Assembly (NCBI GenBank): GCA_041397775.1
Contig: JAWKWB010000005.1
Coordinates: 434,001-498,000, forward strand
Origin: Ga0077555 sp041397775
Lineage (GTDB): Bacteria > Pseudomonadota > Alphaproteobacteria > Rhizobiales > Hyphomicrobiaceae
DNA: 64,000 bases
Direction of reading: 5' to 3'
Below, one piece after another: positions 8,163 to 16,466 of this stretch. The notes under the pieces are model-generated. The model saw only the letters and a program-made list of their open reading frames with translations, had not been told where the DNA came from and ran no database searches. Made by a program: the position numbers and the translations under genes. The stretch's first letter is position 1. Every line of letters begins with the position of its first letter.

Positions 8163-9926
8163 ATGCCGCGCAATCCCGGAACGACCAGCGACGTCATCGG
8201 GCTCAAGGGCATCGGCGGACACGGCAACGTGCTCACGGGCCGCCGGCACATGGCCTCCTCGTGCCATTTCGCAGCCTCCCACGCCGCCTTCCTGATCCTG
8301 GAGGCCGGCGGCAATGCCATCGACGCGGGCGTCGCGGCGGGGCTCGCCCTCGGCGTCACGCAATCCGATCTCGTCAACGTCGCCGGTGTGGCGCCGATCA
8401 TGATCCGCCTCGCCAGGACGGGCGAGGTCGTCACCATCGACGGTCTGGGCGTGTGGCCGGCAAAGGCTTCCGCGGACTACTTCCGCAACAACCACGGCGG
8501 CGCGATCCCCGAAGGCCTGATGCGCGCCGTGGTACCGGGAGCACCGTCGGGCTGGATCACGGCGCTCGAGCGCTACGGCACGATGAGCTTCGGCGAGGTC
8601 GCCGCGGCCGCCATCCGCATCGCCCGCGACGGCTTTCCCGCCGACCCGCGCTTCGTCGAGACGATCGTCACGGCCCTGCCCAAGTACGAGCGCTTTCCCG
8701 GCAACGCCGCCGTCTTCCTGCCGGGCGGCAAGCCGCCCCGCGTCGGCGACATCTTCAAGCAGACCGACCTCGCACGCTCCATGCAGTACATGGCCGACGA
8801 GGAAAAGGCCGCCGCTGCCAAGGGTGGTCGCCTCGCAGGCCTGCAGGCGGCCCACGACGCCTTCTACAAGGGCGACATCGCCAAGGCGATCACCGACTAT
8901 CACGCCCTCAAGGGTGGCTGGCTGACGATGACCGACATGGCCGCCTTCCGCGCCCGCCTGGAGGCCCCCGTTCGCGTCCGCTACAAGGACATGGACGTGT
9001 GGACGTGTGGGCCCTGGTGCCAGGGTCCGGCCCTGCCGATGATCCTCAAGATGCTCGCCAACGACGATCTGGCGAGCCTCGGCCACAACTCGCCCGCCTA
9101 CATCCACCTGCTGACGGAAGCCATCAAGCTCGCCTTCTCCGATCGCGAGGCCTATTTCGGCGACCCCCGCTTCGTCGACGTGCCCCTCGAGATGCTGTTG
9201 TCGCAGGCATACGCTGCCAAGCAGCGCGCGCGCATCGACGCCGGCCGCGCCTATCCCGAGATGCCCCCGCACGGCGAAATCCCCGGCTATCCGCGGTTCC
9301 GCCCGGACGTGCCGAAGGGCGATACGCCGCCGCTTTCGCCCGACACCGCCTACTGTGCGGTCATCGACAGCGAAGGCAACGTCTTCTCGGCGACGCCCAG
9401 CGACCCCTCCTACGACATGGAGCTGATCCCCGGCACGGGCTTCGTCGCCTCGAGCCGCGGCTCGCAATCCTGGACGGTGCCCGGCCACCCCTCGGAGGTG
9501 GCCCCCTTCAAGCGTCCCCGCCTGACGCCGAACCCGGCCATCGCCATGCTCGGCGACGGGCAGGCGCTGATGCCGTTCGGCACGCCCGGTGGCGACGTGC
9601 AGACGCAGGCCATGCTGCAGGTCCTGTTCAACGTTGGCATCTTCGGCATGGACCTGCGCTCGGCCATCGAGGCACCGCGCTTCTCGACCTACTCGTTCCC
9701 GTCGAGCTTCGAGCCGCACGAGTACTATCCGAACCGGCTCGCCGTGGAATCGCGCGTCGATGCGGCGACGCTCGAAGGTCTGCGCGCCCTGGGGCACGAC
9801 GTGATGGAGTGGCCGGACTGGACACGGCAGGCGGGCTCGGTCTGCTCGGTCATCCACGATACCCGGCACGGCGTCTACACGGGGGCGGGCGATCCGCGTC
9901 GCTCGTCCTACGCCGTGGGCTGGTGA
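8163..9926 (+). CDS. Gamma-glutamyltransferase family protein
   Basis: A 587-residue Ntn-hydrolase. GGNAIDAGVAAGLALGV near residue 50 is the family signature. The autocatalytic cleavage Thr is Thr395 in SPDTAYCAVID, which would become the N-terminus of the small subunit. GTPGGDVQTQAMLQV and RLAVESR lie downstream as expected. Members hydrolyse or transfer the gamma-glutamyl group of glutathione, or act as acylases. No obvious signal peptide is present, unlike periplasmic E. coli Ggt, so a cytoplasmic location is possible. AGGGAG precedes the ATG. It diverges from the E1 operon across 238 bp of non-coding DNA. Confidence 0.92.
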   Translation: MPRNPGTTSDVIGLKGIGGHGNVLTGRRHMASSCHFAASHAAFLILEAGGNAIDAGVAAGLALGVTQSDLVNVAGVAPIMIRLARTGEVVTIDGLGVWPAKASADYFRNNHGGAIPEGLMRAVVPGAPSGWITALERYGTMSFGEVAAAAIRIARDGFPADPRFVETIVTALPKYERFPGNAAVFLPGGKPPRVGDIFKQTDLARSMQYMADEEKAAAAKGGRLAGLQAAHDAFYKGDIAKAITDYHALKGGWLTMTDMAAFRARLEAPVRVRYKDMDVWTCGPWCQGPALPMILKMLANDDLASLGHNSPAYIHLLTEAIKLAFSDREAYFGDPRFVDVPLEMLLSQAYAAKQRARIDAGRAYPEMPPHGEIPGYPRFRPDVPKGDTPPLSPDTAYCAVIDSEGNVFSATPSDPSYDMELIPGTGFVASSRGSQSWTVPGHPSEVAPFKRPRLTPNPAIAMLGDGQALMPFGTPGGDVQTQAMLQVLFNVGIFGMDLRSAIEAPRFSTYSFPSSFEPHEYYPNRLAVESRVDAATLEGLRALGHDVMEWPDWTRQAGSVCSVIHDTRHGVYTGAGDPRRSSYAVGW

Positions 9927-9933
9927 CGCCGCG

Positions 9934-10185
9934 TTACGAACGCTGGTCGGCGCGCGGCGATGCCGGGGGCACGGGGTCGTCGAGATGCCGGGCCTCGGAC
10001 GGCACCAGATGCGGCACGCCGCGCCGTATCGGATAGGCGAGCCGGGCCGATCTGCTGATCAGTTCCTGGCGTCCCGCATCGTAGACGAGCGTACCCTTCG
10101 TGATCGGGCACACCAGAAACTCGAGCACGCGCGGGTCGCACCTTTCGCGCGGGGGCACGGGCCTGCCTTCGTCGTCTTCGCTCAT
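9934..10185 (-). CDS. Trm112 family (UPF0434) small protein
   Basis: An 83-residue protein with the core VLEFLVCPITKGTLVYD, then QELISRSARLAYPIRRGVPHL and VPSEARHL, which is the bacterial Trm112-like pattern. Only the first Cys of the zinc-binding set seen in eukaryotic Trm112 is kept. Eukaryotic relatives activate methyltransferases, while the bacterial role is unsettled. It is the last gene of the ProXp-ala / CnoX / Lon-like run, 35 bp after the Lon-like gene. The start at 10185 is the first Met before the conserved block. The N-terminal 15 residues are acidic and poorly conserved. Confidence 0.85.
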   Translation of the reverse strand: MSEDDEGRPVPPRERCDPRVLEFLVCPITKGTLVYDAGRQELISRSARLAYPIRRGVPHLVPSEARHLDDPVPPASPRADQRS

Positions 10186-10220
10186 TTCCGACCGCTCCGG
10201 TCCGGATGCGGCGCCTAACG

Positions 10221-10907
10221 CTACTGCAGGCGTCCGCCACCATCGTTGCCGCTGCTGCCGCCGGCCGCCAGAGCCATCTCGGCCAGCGCCGTCAGCACAT
10301 CGGCGCGCTGCTTCAATGTCGCGGCCTCGAGCAGCGCCTGCTTGTCCTTCGGACCGAAAGGGCTTGCCAGCGACAGCCAATTGACGAGTTGCTCGCTGCG
10401 CGTCTGGCCGATGCTGTTCCAGTCGGCGTTGGCGTTGCGGGCAGCGAGAAACTTGCGCAGCACGGCCAACAGACGCTCGCGATCGACCTCGCTCTCGCCG
10501 TGCCCCGCCACCAGATCCTGCGCGTAGGGCTCGTAGTCGACGGTGACGATGCGATAGGGCGTCACACTCGACATTTCCTCGCCGAGGACGAACCGGCACA
10601 GTCCCGTCAGCCCGATCAGCAGGCGCCCGTCCTCCGTTTCCTGGTAGGACGTGACGCGCGCGGCACATCCCACGCGATTGAGATCCGCGGTGCGCCCTTG
10701 CGGCGAGCCGGTCGGCCCACCCTCGCCCGTCGGCTGGACGATGCCGATCACCCGCTCGCCCTTCAGCACGTCGTCGAGCATCGCCAGGTAGCGCGGCTCG
10801 AAAATGTTCAACGGCAACACCGCGCGCGGCAGCACGATGGCCCCCGCGAGCGGAAACAGGGGGATCGCCCCGGGCAGATCCGAAGTGTTCTGGTATTGCC
10901 GTCGCAT
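10221..10907 (-). CDS. LON peptidase N-terminal (substrate-binding) domain protein
   Basis: A 228-residue stand-alone Lon N-terminal domain. The opening IPLFPLAGAIVLPRAVLPLNIFEPRY and the later GCAARVTSYQETEDGRLLIGLTGLCRF are diagnostic. It has no ATPase or peptidase domain, so it is not a protease itself. Such proteins are thought to bind unfolded or specific substrates. The gene sits between the CnoX-type thioredoxin gene (37 bp upstream) and the Trm112 gene, an order widely kept in alphaproteobacteria, which suggests a shared proteostasis role. A Gly/Ser-rich tail ends the protein. Confidence 0.9.
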   Translation of the reverse strand: MRRQYQNTSDLPGAIPLFPLAGAIVLPRAVLPLNIFEPRYLAMLDDVLKGERVIGIVQPTGEGGPTGSPQGRTADLNRVGCAARVTSYQETEDGRLLIGLTGLCRFVLGEEMSSVTPYRIVTVDYEPYAQDLVAGHGESEVDRERLLAVLRKFLAARNANADWNSIGQTRSEQLVNWLSLASPFGPKDKQALLEAATLKQRADVLTALAEMALAAGGSSGNDGGGRLQ

Positions 10908-10944
10908 ACCCTGGTCCTTGTTGCGGGCGGCATCGCCCGGTGCG

Positions 10945-11865
10945 TCACGAGAACAGCATCGACGACAACCGGCGCCGCCCGTCGAGCGTTGCGGGATCCT
11001 TCGGCCCCCACGCATCGAAGAACTGCACGAGTTGCTTGCGGGCCGCCTGCTCGTTCCAGTTCCGGTCGCGCCGGAAGCTCTCCAGAAGCTCCGACACCGC
11101 GGCATCCTTTTCGCCCGAGCCGGCAAGCGCCAATGCCAGATCGATGCGCGCCTGATGGTCGGCCGGATTGGCCTCCACCTGCGCACGCAGCTCCGGCAGC
11201 TTGCTGCCCTGCCCGCCGAGCTTGGCGAGCTCGATGGCCGCCTTCACACCCTGCAAGGGCTGCCCTGCCTGCTTGTCCGGCGGCGCCAGCGCGATGGTCT
11301 GCTCTGCGCGCTCGATGTCGCCTGCGCTCAGGTAGCATTTTGCCAGGCCCGCCAGCGCCACCACGTTCTCGCGGTCCTCCTGCAGGATTGCCGCATAGAT
11401 CTCGGCGGCGCTCTGCGCATCGCCGGCTTCCAGCACCTTCCCGGCCTCTTCCAGCGCCTGCGCGATATCGGCCGCACCGGCTTCACCCGCCAGGCGCTCC
11501 ACGAATTGCTTTATCGCGCTCTCGGGCTGGACGCCCATGAACCCGTCGACCGGCCGGCCGTCGATGAAGGCATAGACCGTCGGGATCGACTCCACGCGCA
11601 ATTGTCCCGCGATCGCTGGATGCTCGTCGATGTTGATCTTGACGAGCCGCACCTTGCCGTTCTGCGCCTTGACGACCTTCTCTATCACTGGCGTGAGCTG
11701 CTTGCACGGCCCGCACCACGGCGCCCAGAAGTCCACGATCACCGGCACCTGCTTCGACGCCTCGATCACGTCCTTGGCGAACCCCGCCGTGGTCGTGTCC
11801 TTGATCACGTCGCCGGCTGCACCAGCCCCCTGTGCGGCGCCGGGCTTGCCTTGTCCGAAGTCCAT
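10945..11865 (-). CDS. CnoX/YbbN-type thioredoxin with TPR domain
   Basis: A 306-residue protein. An N-terminal thioredoxin domain has an intact active site WCGPC (Cys51, Cys54) and the cis-Pro in ESIPTVYAF. A C-terminal region of tetratricopeptide-like helices follows (AAEIYAAILQEDRENVVALAGLAKCYL, then DHQARIDLALAL). CnoX-type proteins are holdases that hand clients to GroEL. In E. coli the active-site cysteines are altered, whereas here the redox pair is present. A GTG at 11871 lies in frame, but AAGGAG is 7 bases before the ATG at 11865, which is taken as the start. It is co-directional with the Lon-like gene 37 bp downstream. Confidence 0.9.
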   Translation of the reverse strand: MDFGQGKPGAAQGAGAAGDVIKDTTTAGFAKDVIEASKQVPVIVDFWAPWCGPCKQLTPVIEKVVKAQNGKVRLVKINIDEHPAIAGQLRVESIPTVYAFIDGRPVDGFMGVQPESAIKQFVERLAGEAGAADIAQALEEAGKVLEAGDAQSAAEIYAAILQEDRENVVALAGLAKCYLSAGDIERAEQTIALAPPDKQAGQPLQGVKAAIELAKLGGQGSKLPELRAQVEANPADHQARIDLALALAGSGEKDAAVSELLESFRRDRNWNEQAARKQLVQFFDAWGPKDPATLDGRRRLSSMLFS

Positions 11866-11910
11866 CGTCACTCTCCTTGTCGCTTGCCGGCGCCGGTGCG
11901 CGCGGCCGCA

Positions 11911-12420
11911 TCACTCTCCGGTCAGCGCGAGAACACGCGGATCGTGTCCGCACGCGCGGATGAATTTCATGAGATCGTCACGCGCCAGGCTCGTGGTCGC
12001 CGTGTTTTCCAGCGGGTGACAGTTGATGTTGTCATACTGCATGAGCCGCTCATCCACCACAACCGACACGCGCTGCGAGGTGTCGTTGATCAGCGACAGC
12101 GCCGTGACGGACCCCGGCGTCACCCCCAAGACGTCGGCGAGCAACTCCGCCTTGCCGAAGGACAGCCGCCCCGAGCCGATGCGCTTGGGTAGCCCTTTGA
12201 GATCGACCGGGGTGTGGCTTTCGGCCACGACCAGGAACAGCCGGTCCTTGTGGTCCTTCAGGAAGAGGTTCTTCGTGTGCCCGCCGGGCAGCTGCCGGTG
12301 CAGCTCCGCGCTTTCGGCCACGGTGAAGACCGCTGCGTGCTCCTCGGTCGTCGTGGCGATGCCCAGTTCCTCGAGCCGCGACATAAGCTCGGCACGGGTC
12401 TTGGCAGGGGCTTTCGTCAT
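11911..12420 (-). CDS. Prolyl-tRNA editing deacylase (ProXp-ala/YbaK family)
   Basis: A 169-residue free-standing trans-editing domain that hydrolyses mischarged Ala-tRNA(Pro). The family blocks are AVFTVAES, LPGGHTKNLFLKDHKDRLFLVV with the conserved Lys, and GKAELLADVLGVTPGSVTALSL. The CHPLENTATTSL segment near residue 135 is characteristic of the ProXp-ala branch rather than YbaK proper. It leads the four-gene operon with CnoX (45 bp downstream), a Lon-like protein and a Trm112 protein, all of which fit translation or protein quality control. Confidence 0.92.
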   Translation of the reverse strand: MTKAPAKTRAELMSRLEELGIATTTEEHAAVFTVAESAELHRQLPGGHTKNLFLKDHKDRLFLVVAESHTPVDLKGLPKRIGSGRLSFGKAELLADVLGVTPGSVTALSLINDTSQRVSVVVDERLMQYDNINCHPLENTATTSLARDDLMKFIRACGHDPRVLALTGE

Positions 12421-12636
12421 CGGCGCTCTTTTCCAGCTTGCTTCCAGTAGGCACGGGGCATCACGCGCCGCAGGCGTTCGATCGCGCCATTACTTAGGTT
12501 TGCCCGCACGCCCGCGCAACCCGGATGATGCCAACACGTCGCAGGCGACACGTCGCTTGCAGCTGCTTATCGCAGCTTCTGCTGGGCAAATGAGACGTCG
12601 GGAAACAGCCTCTCCAAAATACTGCAACAGAGCCTC

Positions 12637-12665
12637 TTGCATTCCCCCGAACTTTGCGTCATACA
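12637..12665 (+). promoter_or_regulatory. Candidate sigma-70 promoter for tRNA-Gly
   Basis: TTGCAT (12637-12642) and CATACA (12660-12665) are separated by 17 bp and lie about 42 bp before the tRNA 5' end. The 286-bp gap upstream of the tRNA shows no convincing gene, and no other element was recognised in it. Assignment is by consensus only. Confidence 0.4.
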
Positions 12666-12706
12666 GCGCGCCTAGCCGACGGCGACAGCCACGGCGACCC
12701 AAGGAA

Positions 12707-12781
12707 GCGGGTGTAGCTCAGGGGTAGAGCATCACGTTGCCAACGTGAGGGTCGAGGGTTCAAATCCCTTCGCCCGCTCCA
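12707..12781 (+). tRNA. tRNA-Gly (anticodon GCC)
   Basis: A complete cloverleaf can be drawn. The acceptor stem is GCGGGTG with CGCCCGC (one G-U pair). The D arm lies in GCTCAGGGGTAGAGC. The anticodon stem TCACG/CGTGA encloses the loop TTGCCAA, giving anticodon GCC at 12739-12741. The T arm is GAGGG-TTCAAAT-CCCTT. The discriminator base is T and CCA is encoded at 12779-12781. It stands alone with no tRNA cluster, and no integrase gene lies beside it. Confidence 0.97.
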
Positions 12782-12866
12782 ATTTTCAAACGACAAGTTC
12801 GGGATAGGAATCCGTGCTTCGGCGCGGACGAACGCCCGTGCGAGCGGCGGTCTCACCGTCGCGCCT

Positions 12867-14003
12867 TCATTCCCCGTCCTCGATCAGATGCGGCACGAAC
12901 CGTGCCCCCCGTCCCGTCACGACAGCGAGGTCCTCCCGGATGCCGATTCCGTGCGGGGCATCCCCCACCATCCACATCCCCACCACGGGCCGCCAGCCGT
13001 CGAACGCGGGCAGGGCCTGGAACGCCTGCGCCACGATCTCCATGCCCTCGTAGGGTCCGCCGGTCGCAACCGCGTCCAGCCCCTCCCCCGTGACGACCAT
13101 GTTGGCGCCCTCGCGCCCGTGCAGCGGCTTCAGGATCCTCGGCCCCGCGATCCCCGCCGGATCGAATGCGGCGGGAAGCAGGTTCGGATGTCCCGGAAAG
13201 AGTTCCCAAAGGATCGGTAGAATGCCCTTGCTCGCCGGAATGATCCGCCAGGCCGGTTCCAGCACCTTGAGGCCCGCCGGCGCGATGTGCGGGAAGAATT
13301 CGTCGTCGAGCAGCCAGTCCCACGGATAGAGCTTGAACAAGGTCTCGATTCGGCCCCCTTCGAGATCGCGGAAGCATCGTCCGTCCCAGCCGACCTCGGT
13401 GAGGTCCATCAGCCGCACATCGAGCCCCGCCTGCAACGCCGTGTCCTGCAGGTAGGCGGTCGTCAGCAGATCGTCGTCGTCCTCGGGCATGCAGGCGAGA
13501 TGGACACGCTTGGCCCAGCCGCTCTGCCGCCATGAATTCCAGCGTGCGATCAGGGCCTCGTGGATCGCGTTGTACTGGTCGGCCCCGGGAAAGCACTCTT
13601 CCAGCCAGTGCCATTGCACGACGGCAGCCTCGAACAGGGCCGTCGGCGTGTCCGCGTTGTATTCGAGGAGCTTCGGGGGAGCGCTGCCGTCGAAGCGCAG
13701 GTCGAACCGGCCATAGAGCGAAGGATCGCCCCGCGTCCAACTCGCCGCTGCCAGTTCGGCAAGCTCGGCCTCGATGCCCAGCTCCTCGAAGCGGCCTTTG
13801 GCGACGACGTGTGCCACCGCCTCGTGGATCAGCCGGGCGAGTTCCACGCCGGCGGTCTCGAGCATCTCGATTTCGTCGCTCGTGAAGACGTAGGCGGCAT
13901 CCTCGCGCCAATAGGGCGAATTGGGCGCCGCCTCCAGATCCACTCCCAGCGCGCCGATGCGTTGAAGCCAATTGGAACGCGGTGTCAGGGTCCGCCGCTG
14001 CAT
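12867..14003 (-). CDS. Glutathionylspermidine synthase-like ATP-grasp protein (YgiC/YjfC family)
   Basis: A 378-residue ATP-grasp amide ligase homologous to the synthetase half of glutathionylspermidine synthase. Family blocks include KLLEYNADTPTALFEAA near residue 120, LLTTAYLQDTA, KLYPWDWL, GILPILWELFPGHPNLLPA and the nucleotide-binding RILKPLHGREGANM near residue 300. There is no amidase domain, so it resembles E. coli YgiC/YjfC, whose substrates are unknown. It lies 7 bp after the DUF1190 gene and ends the DUF350-DUF1190-ATP-grasp cassette. The start is the ATG at 14003, just before the conserved RSNWLQRI. Confidence 0.92.
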   Translation of the reverse strand: MQRRTLTPRSNWLQRIGALGVDLEAAPNSPYWREDAAYVFTSDEIEMLETAGVELARLIHEAVAHVVAKGRFEELGIEAELAELAAASWTRGDPSLYGRFDLRFDGSAPPKLLEYNADTPTALFEAAVVQWHWLEECFPGADQYNAIHEALIARWNSWRQSGWAKRVHLACMPEDDDDLLTTAYLQDTALQAGLDVRLMDLTEVGWDGRCFRDLEGGRIETLFKLYPWDWLLDDEFFPHIAPAGLKVLEPAWRIIPASKGILPILWELFPGHPNLLPAAFDPAGIAGPRILKPLHGREGANMVVTGEGLDAVATGGPYEGMEIVAQAFQALPAFDGWRPVVGMWMVGDAPHGIGIREDLAVVTGRGARFVPHLIEDGE

Positions 14004-14010
14004 GCCGGCA

Positions 14011-14403
14011 CTATCCGCCCCAGAAACTGCGGCTGCGCGACCGGTACCGGCTGCGGCTGGAACTGCGGCATCCCGTGCCGAAGCCGCTGCGGATGACGGC
14101 CTCCGTCTTGATCTTGCGGGAGCCCAGGATCGGCCCGCCTCCCGGATCGCTGCTGTTGCAGCGCGAGGGCCGGCCATTCTGCAGGCGATACACCGGCCCC
14201 AGGAAGACACCGGGGCCTTGCGAGCCTTTCGACGAGCACGTCGCCAGCGAGTAGTCGGACGCGCAGTCGGACATGCTCGCGTAGACATTGCGCTCGTAGG
14301 TGGCGTTAGAGCAGCCGCCGAGCCCCGTCATCATGCCGCCGGTCGCGCCGAGAATGGCAAGATCGACCGCCCGGCTGCGTCGGCGCGTTCGTGCAACCGT
14401 CAT
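14011..14403 (-). CDS. DUF1190 (YgiB/YjfM-like) lipoprotein
   Basis: A 130-residue protein with a basic N-terminus, a Gly-rich hydrophobic stretch ending in the lipobox-like GLGGC, and a Cys-containing middle (MSDCASDYSLATCSSKG). The tail has KTEAVIRSGFG then an Arg/Ser-rich run ending FWGG. E. coli YgiB/YjfM ends the same way (Arg-x-Gly-Phe-Gly, Ser/Arg run, Gly-Gly), which supports the family call despite a much shorter body. Its start overlaps the DUF350 stop by 4 bp and the ATP-grasp gene follows 7 bp later. The C-terminal tail is a plausible substrate for the ligase, which is inference. Confidence 0.8.
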   Translation of the reverse strand: MTVARTRRRSRAVDLAILGATGGMMTGLGGCSNATYERNVYASMSDCASDYSLATCSSKGSQGPGVFLGPVYRLQNGRPSRCNSSDPGGGPILGSRKIKTEAVIRSGFGTGCRSSSRSRYRSRSRSFWGG

Positions 14404-14801
14404 GGCGTCATGCTCGCGGCATTGAGCAGGCCGAGCGTGATGGCGACCGCCGCCTTCATGATGCCCGCGGCCATGTCACCTTCCTCGATCGAGATGTAGA
14501 GCCTGGGCATGACCCGGGCCAGGATCACGTGGCCCGCAACCTGGACGACCAGGCCGATGACACCCCACAGCAGCACTTCCAGCAGGTTCTCCGAGTACGA
14601 CACCGCCCGCGACAGCACCATCGCATAGCCGACGAGCGCACCCGCCAGCCCCAGCGCCGCAGCCGCATTCCCCTTGCGGATCAGTTCTTTTTCGTCGTGC
14701 GGCGTCGTGCTCATGTAGCTGAGCACGAAAACGCCCATCAGCGCGATGGACACGGCGAGATAAACCAGGAATGCCCCCAGCGAGGCGAGGAAATGCATCA
14801 T
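14400..14801 (-). CDS. DUF350 (YjfL/UPF0719) inner membrane protein
   Basis: A 133-residue membrane protein with about four hydrophobic segments: FLASLGAFLVYLAVSIALMG, AAALGLAGALVGYAMVLS, LLEVLLWGVIGLVVQVAGH and the C-terminal MKAAVAITLGLLNAA. The short charged motif YISIEEGDMAAGIM lies before the last helix. This is the DUF350 pattern and the length equals E. coli YjfL. Two adjacent ATGs at 14801 and 14798 are possible starts. It heads the cassette with DUF1190 and the ATP-grasp ligase and is translationally coupled to DUF1190. Function is unknown. Confidence 0.88.
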   Translation of the reverse strand: MMHFLASLGAFLVYLAVSIALMGVFVLSYMSTTPHDEKELIRKGNAAAALGLAGALVGYAMVLSRAVSYSENLLEVLLWGVIGLVVQVAGHVILARVMPRLYISIEEGDMAAGIMKAAVAITLGLLNAASMTP

Positions 14802-14910
14802 GACGGAGCGCTCTCCCGAAAAACGAATCGCCTGACAAGCTAACGGATGAAAGTTGTCAGGCGATTGCCGGGCCGGCAACTGCGCTTGTGGCGAAGCGAC
14901 TGCCGAAATT

Positions 14911-15651
14911 CTAGGCGAGGATTTCCTGCCGCAGGCCGAGTGCATCGCACTGCGGCTCGGCGGGAAAGCGCATCGCCACACCATCGAGATAGCGCCCGGC
15001 CGTCCACGCGCAGGCGCAGGCATCCAGGAGGTCGTCGGCCCCGGCGCCGGCCGGCACGTCGCACACAAAGCACTTCGGAAATCCCGCCTGCTCCAGCAGA
15101 TCGCGCCGCAGCGCCAGCCCCGGTTCGTAGGGCCGCGATTTGACTTTCTTGGGCTCGTCCAGCGCCGCCCCGCGCATGGCCCAGAACGCGACCTCGGGAT
15201 GGCACTCCACCACCCGCTGCTGCAGTTCGGGCGTCATCAGCGCATCCACTTCCCGGATCTTGGCAAAGATGTTGAAGGTCTGCTTGGCCACCTTGCGCGG
15301 CGGGTCGGAATGCAACAGCGCCACCGCGCACGCCGCGCGATACTCCCGCTCCATCACCGCGGCCCGCGCCGGCACCGCGAATACGGCGGACTGCCGCCCG
15401 CCCAGCCGCGACCGCGCCTCCACGTCGGCGAGCCGCCCGCCCGGCCCGGTCCGATCCGGCAGGCCGATGGGCATGTCCACGGCAATCGCCTGTGGCGCTT
15501 CGGGCAGAGCCAGCACGTCGGCGAACGAGGCCACGACGCGCGCGACGTACGGCCGTCCCACATCGCGCGGACGCAGCACGACGATCCATCCGGCCCGGCA
15601 ACCGTCGACACCGGCAATGTAGCCCTCGCCCGATCGCCGGCCACACGTCAT
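14911..15651 (-). CDS. DUF429 domain protein (predicted nuclease-like fold)
   Basis: A 246-residue protein with the DUF429 pattern: the N-terminal AGVDGCRAGWIVVL (Asp of an RNase-H-like strand), AIAVDMPIGLPD near residue 85, GRQSAVFAVPAR, ECHPEVAFW with a conserved Glu-His, and DDLLDACACAWTA near the end. The acidic residues at these places suggest an RNase-H-like metal site, but no member's biochemistry is known to me. Its start overlaps the pyridoxal kinase stop by 4 bp, making it the last gene of a three-gene operon. Confidence 0.85.
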   Translation of the reverse strand: MTCGRRSGEGYIAGVDGCRAGWIVVLRPRDVGRPYVARVVASFADVLALPEAPQAIAVDMPIGLPDRTGPGGRLADVEARSRLGGRQSAVFAVPARAAVMEREYRAACAVALLHSDPPRKVAKQTFNIFAKIREVDALMTPELQQRVVECHPEVAFWAMRGAALDEPKKVKSRPYEPGLALRRDLLEQAGFPKCFVCDVPAGAGADDLLDACACAWTAGRYLDGVAMRFPAEPQCDALGLRQEILA

Positions 15652-16451
15652 ATCGCCGTCTCGACCGGGAACGGCGCCAGCGTTCGATAGCGGGGCATCG
15701 CCGCGACGATCGCCAGCGCATCGCCGTCACCTGCCGCCAGGGTCTCGTCCACCGCGGCAACCGCACGCCCGAGCGCCACGCCCCACTCGTCCCCGGTCAG
15801 CCGGTAGCCGAGCAGCAGCCCGGAAAACAGGTCGCCCGTTCCCTTGGGCACCGAGGTTCGCTCGGCGACGCGACACCTCAGGCGCGCCTCACCGAAGCAG
15901 GCGACGTTGACCAGTTGCTCCCGCTCCGCACCTGCCGCCGACGTCACCACGCATCCCATCCGCCCGAGCTTGGGCACAGCACACGCATCGCCCGCGATCC
16001 AACTGGCCTCGAAGCGGTTGAGCTTCACCACGTCGGCATCGCGCACCAGCGTGTCGCGCAGCGCGCGCGCCGCATCCTCGGCGATGTAGAGCCCCTTCGG
16101 CGCATCCCCCAGAACGGGATCGCACAGATGGAGCGCGGCCGGACTGGCGGCCCGCACCCGCGTGATGGCCTCCACGGCGAAGGCGACATGCTCCACGCTC
16201 GGCAGATAGCCCGTCAGCACGGCATCGAGCCCCGTGAGCCAGCCGTTACGACCGAGAGCCGCGAGCATGCCCGCAAGCGTCTCCGGCGCGATCCGCGTTC
16301 CCGAGACGTGATCGTGGCCGGGATGATTGGACAAGAGCACCGTCGGCAGCGCGATCACGTCGTGGCCGAGCGCCTGCAGCGCGGGAACGATCGCCGACAG
16401 GCCGACGGCACCGCGCGCGACCTGGGACGATATGGCAAGGATGCGCGCCAT
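15648..16451 (-). CDS. pdxY: Pyridoxal kinase (PfkB/ribokinase superfamily)
   Basis: A 267-residue vitamin B6 kinase that phosphorylates pyridoxal to PLP. Seen are the opening ILAISSQVARGAVGLSA, the substrate-loop LSNHPGHDHVSG, LCDPVLGD around residue 110, LNRFEASWIAG and the anion-hole/catalytic GTGDLFSG near residue 210. Start ATG at 16451. It is followed with a 4-bp overlap by the DUF429 gene and preceded by the FAD oxidoreductase gene 15 bp upstream. The symbol follows the PdxY subgroup and a PdxK assignment cannot be fully excluded. Confidence 0.85.
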   Translation of the reverse strand: MARILAISSQVARGAVGLSAIVPALQALGHDVIALPTVLLSNHPGHDHVSGTRIAPETLAGMLAALGRNGWLTGLDAVLTGYLPSVEHVAFAVEAITRVRAASPAALHLCDPVLGDAPKGLYIAEDAARALRDTLVRDADVVKLNRFEASWIAGDACAVPKLGRMGCVVTSAAGAEREQLVNVACFGEARLRCRVAERTSVPKGTGDLFSGLLLGYRLTGDEWGVALGRAVAAVDETLAAGDGDALAIVAAMPRYRTLAPFPVETAI

Positions 16452-16466
16452 GGCCCTGCACCGCCC

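Noticed and set aside
12490..12702. Leftward 70-residue frame upstream of the tRNA
   Set aside because: No ribosome-binding site and overlaps the likely tRNA promoter.
12659..12856. Leftward 65-residue frame containing RDLNPRPSRWQRDALPLSYTR
   Set aside because: It is the antisense reading of the tRNA-Gly gene, a well-known artefact.
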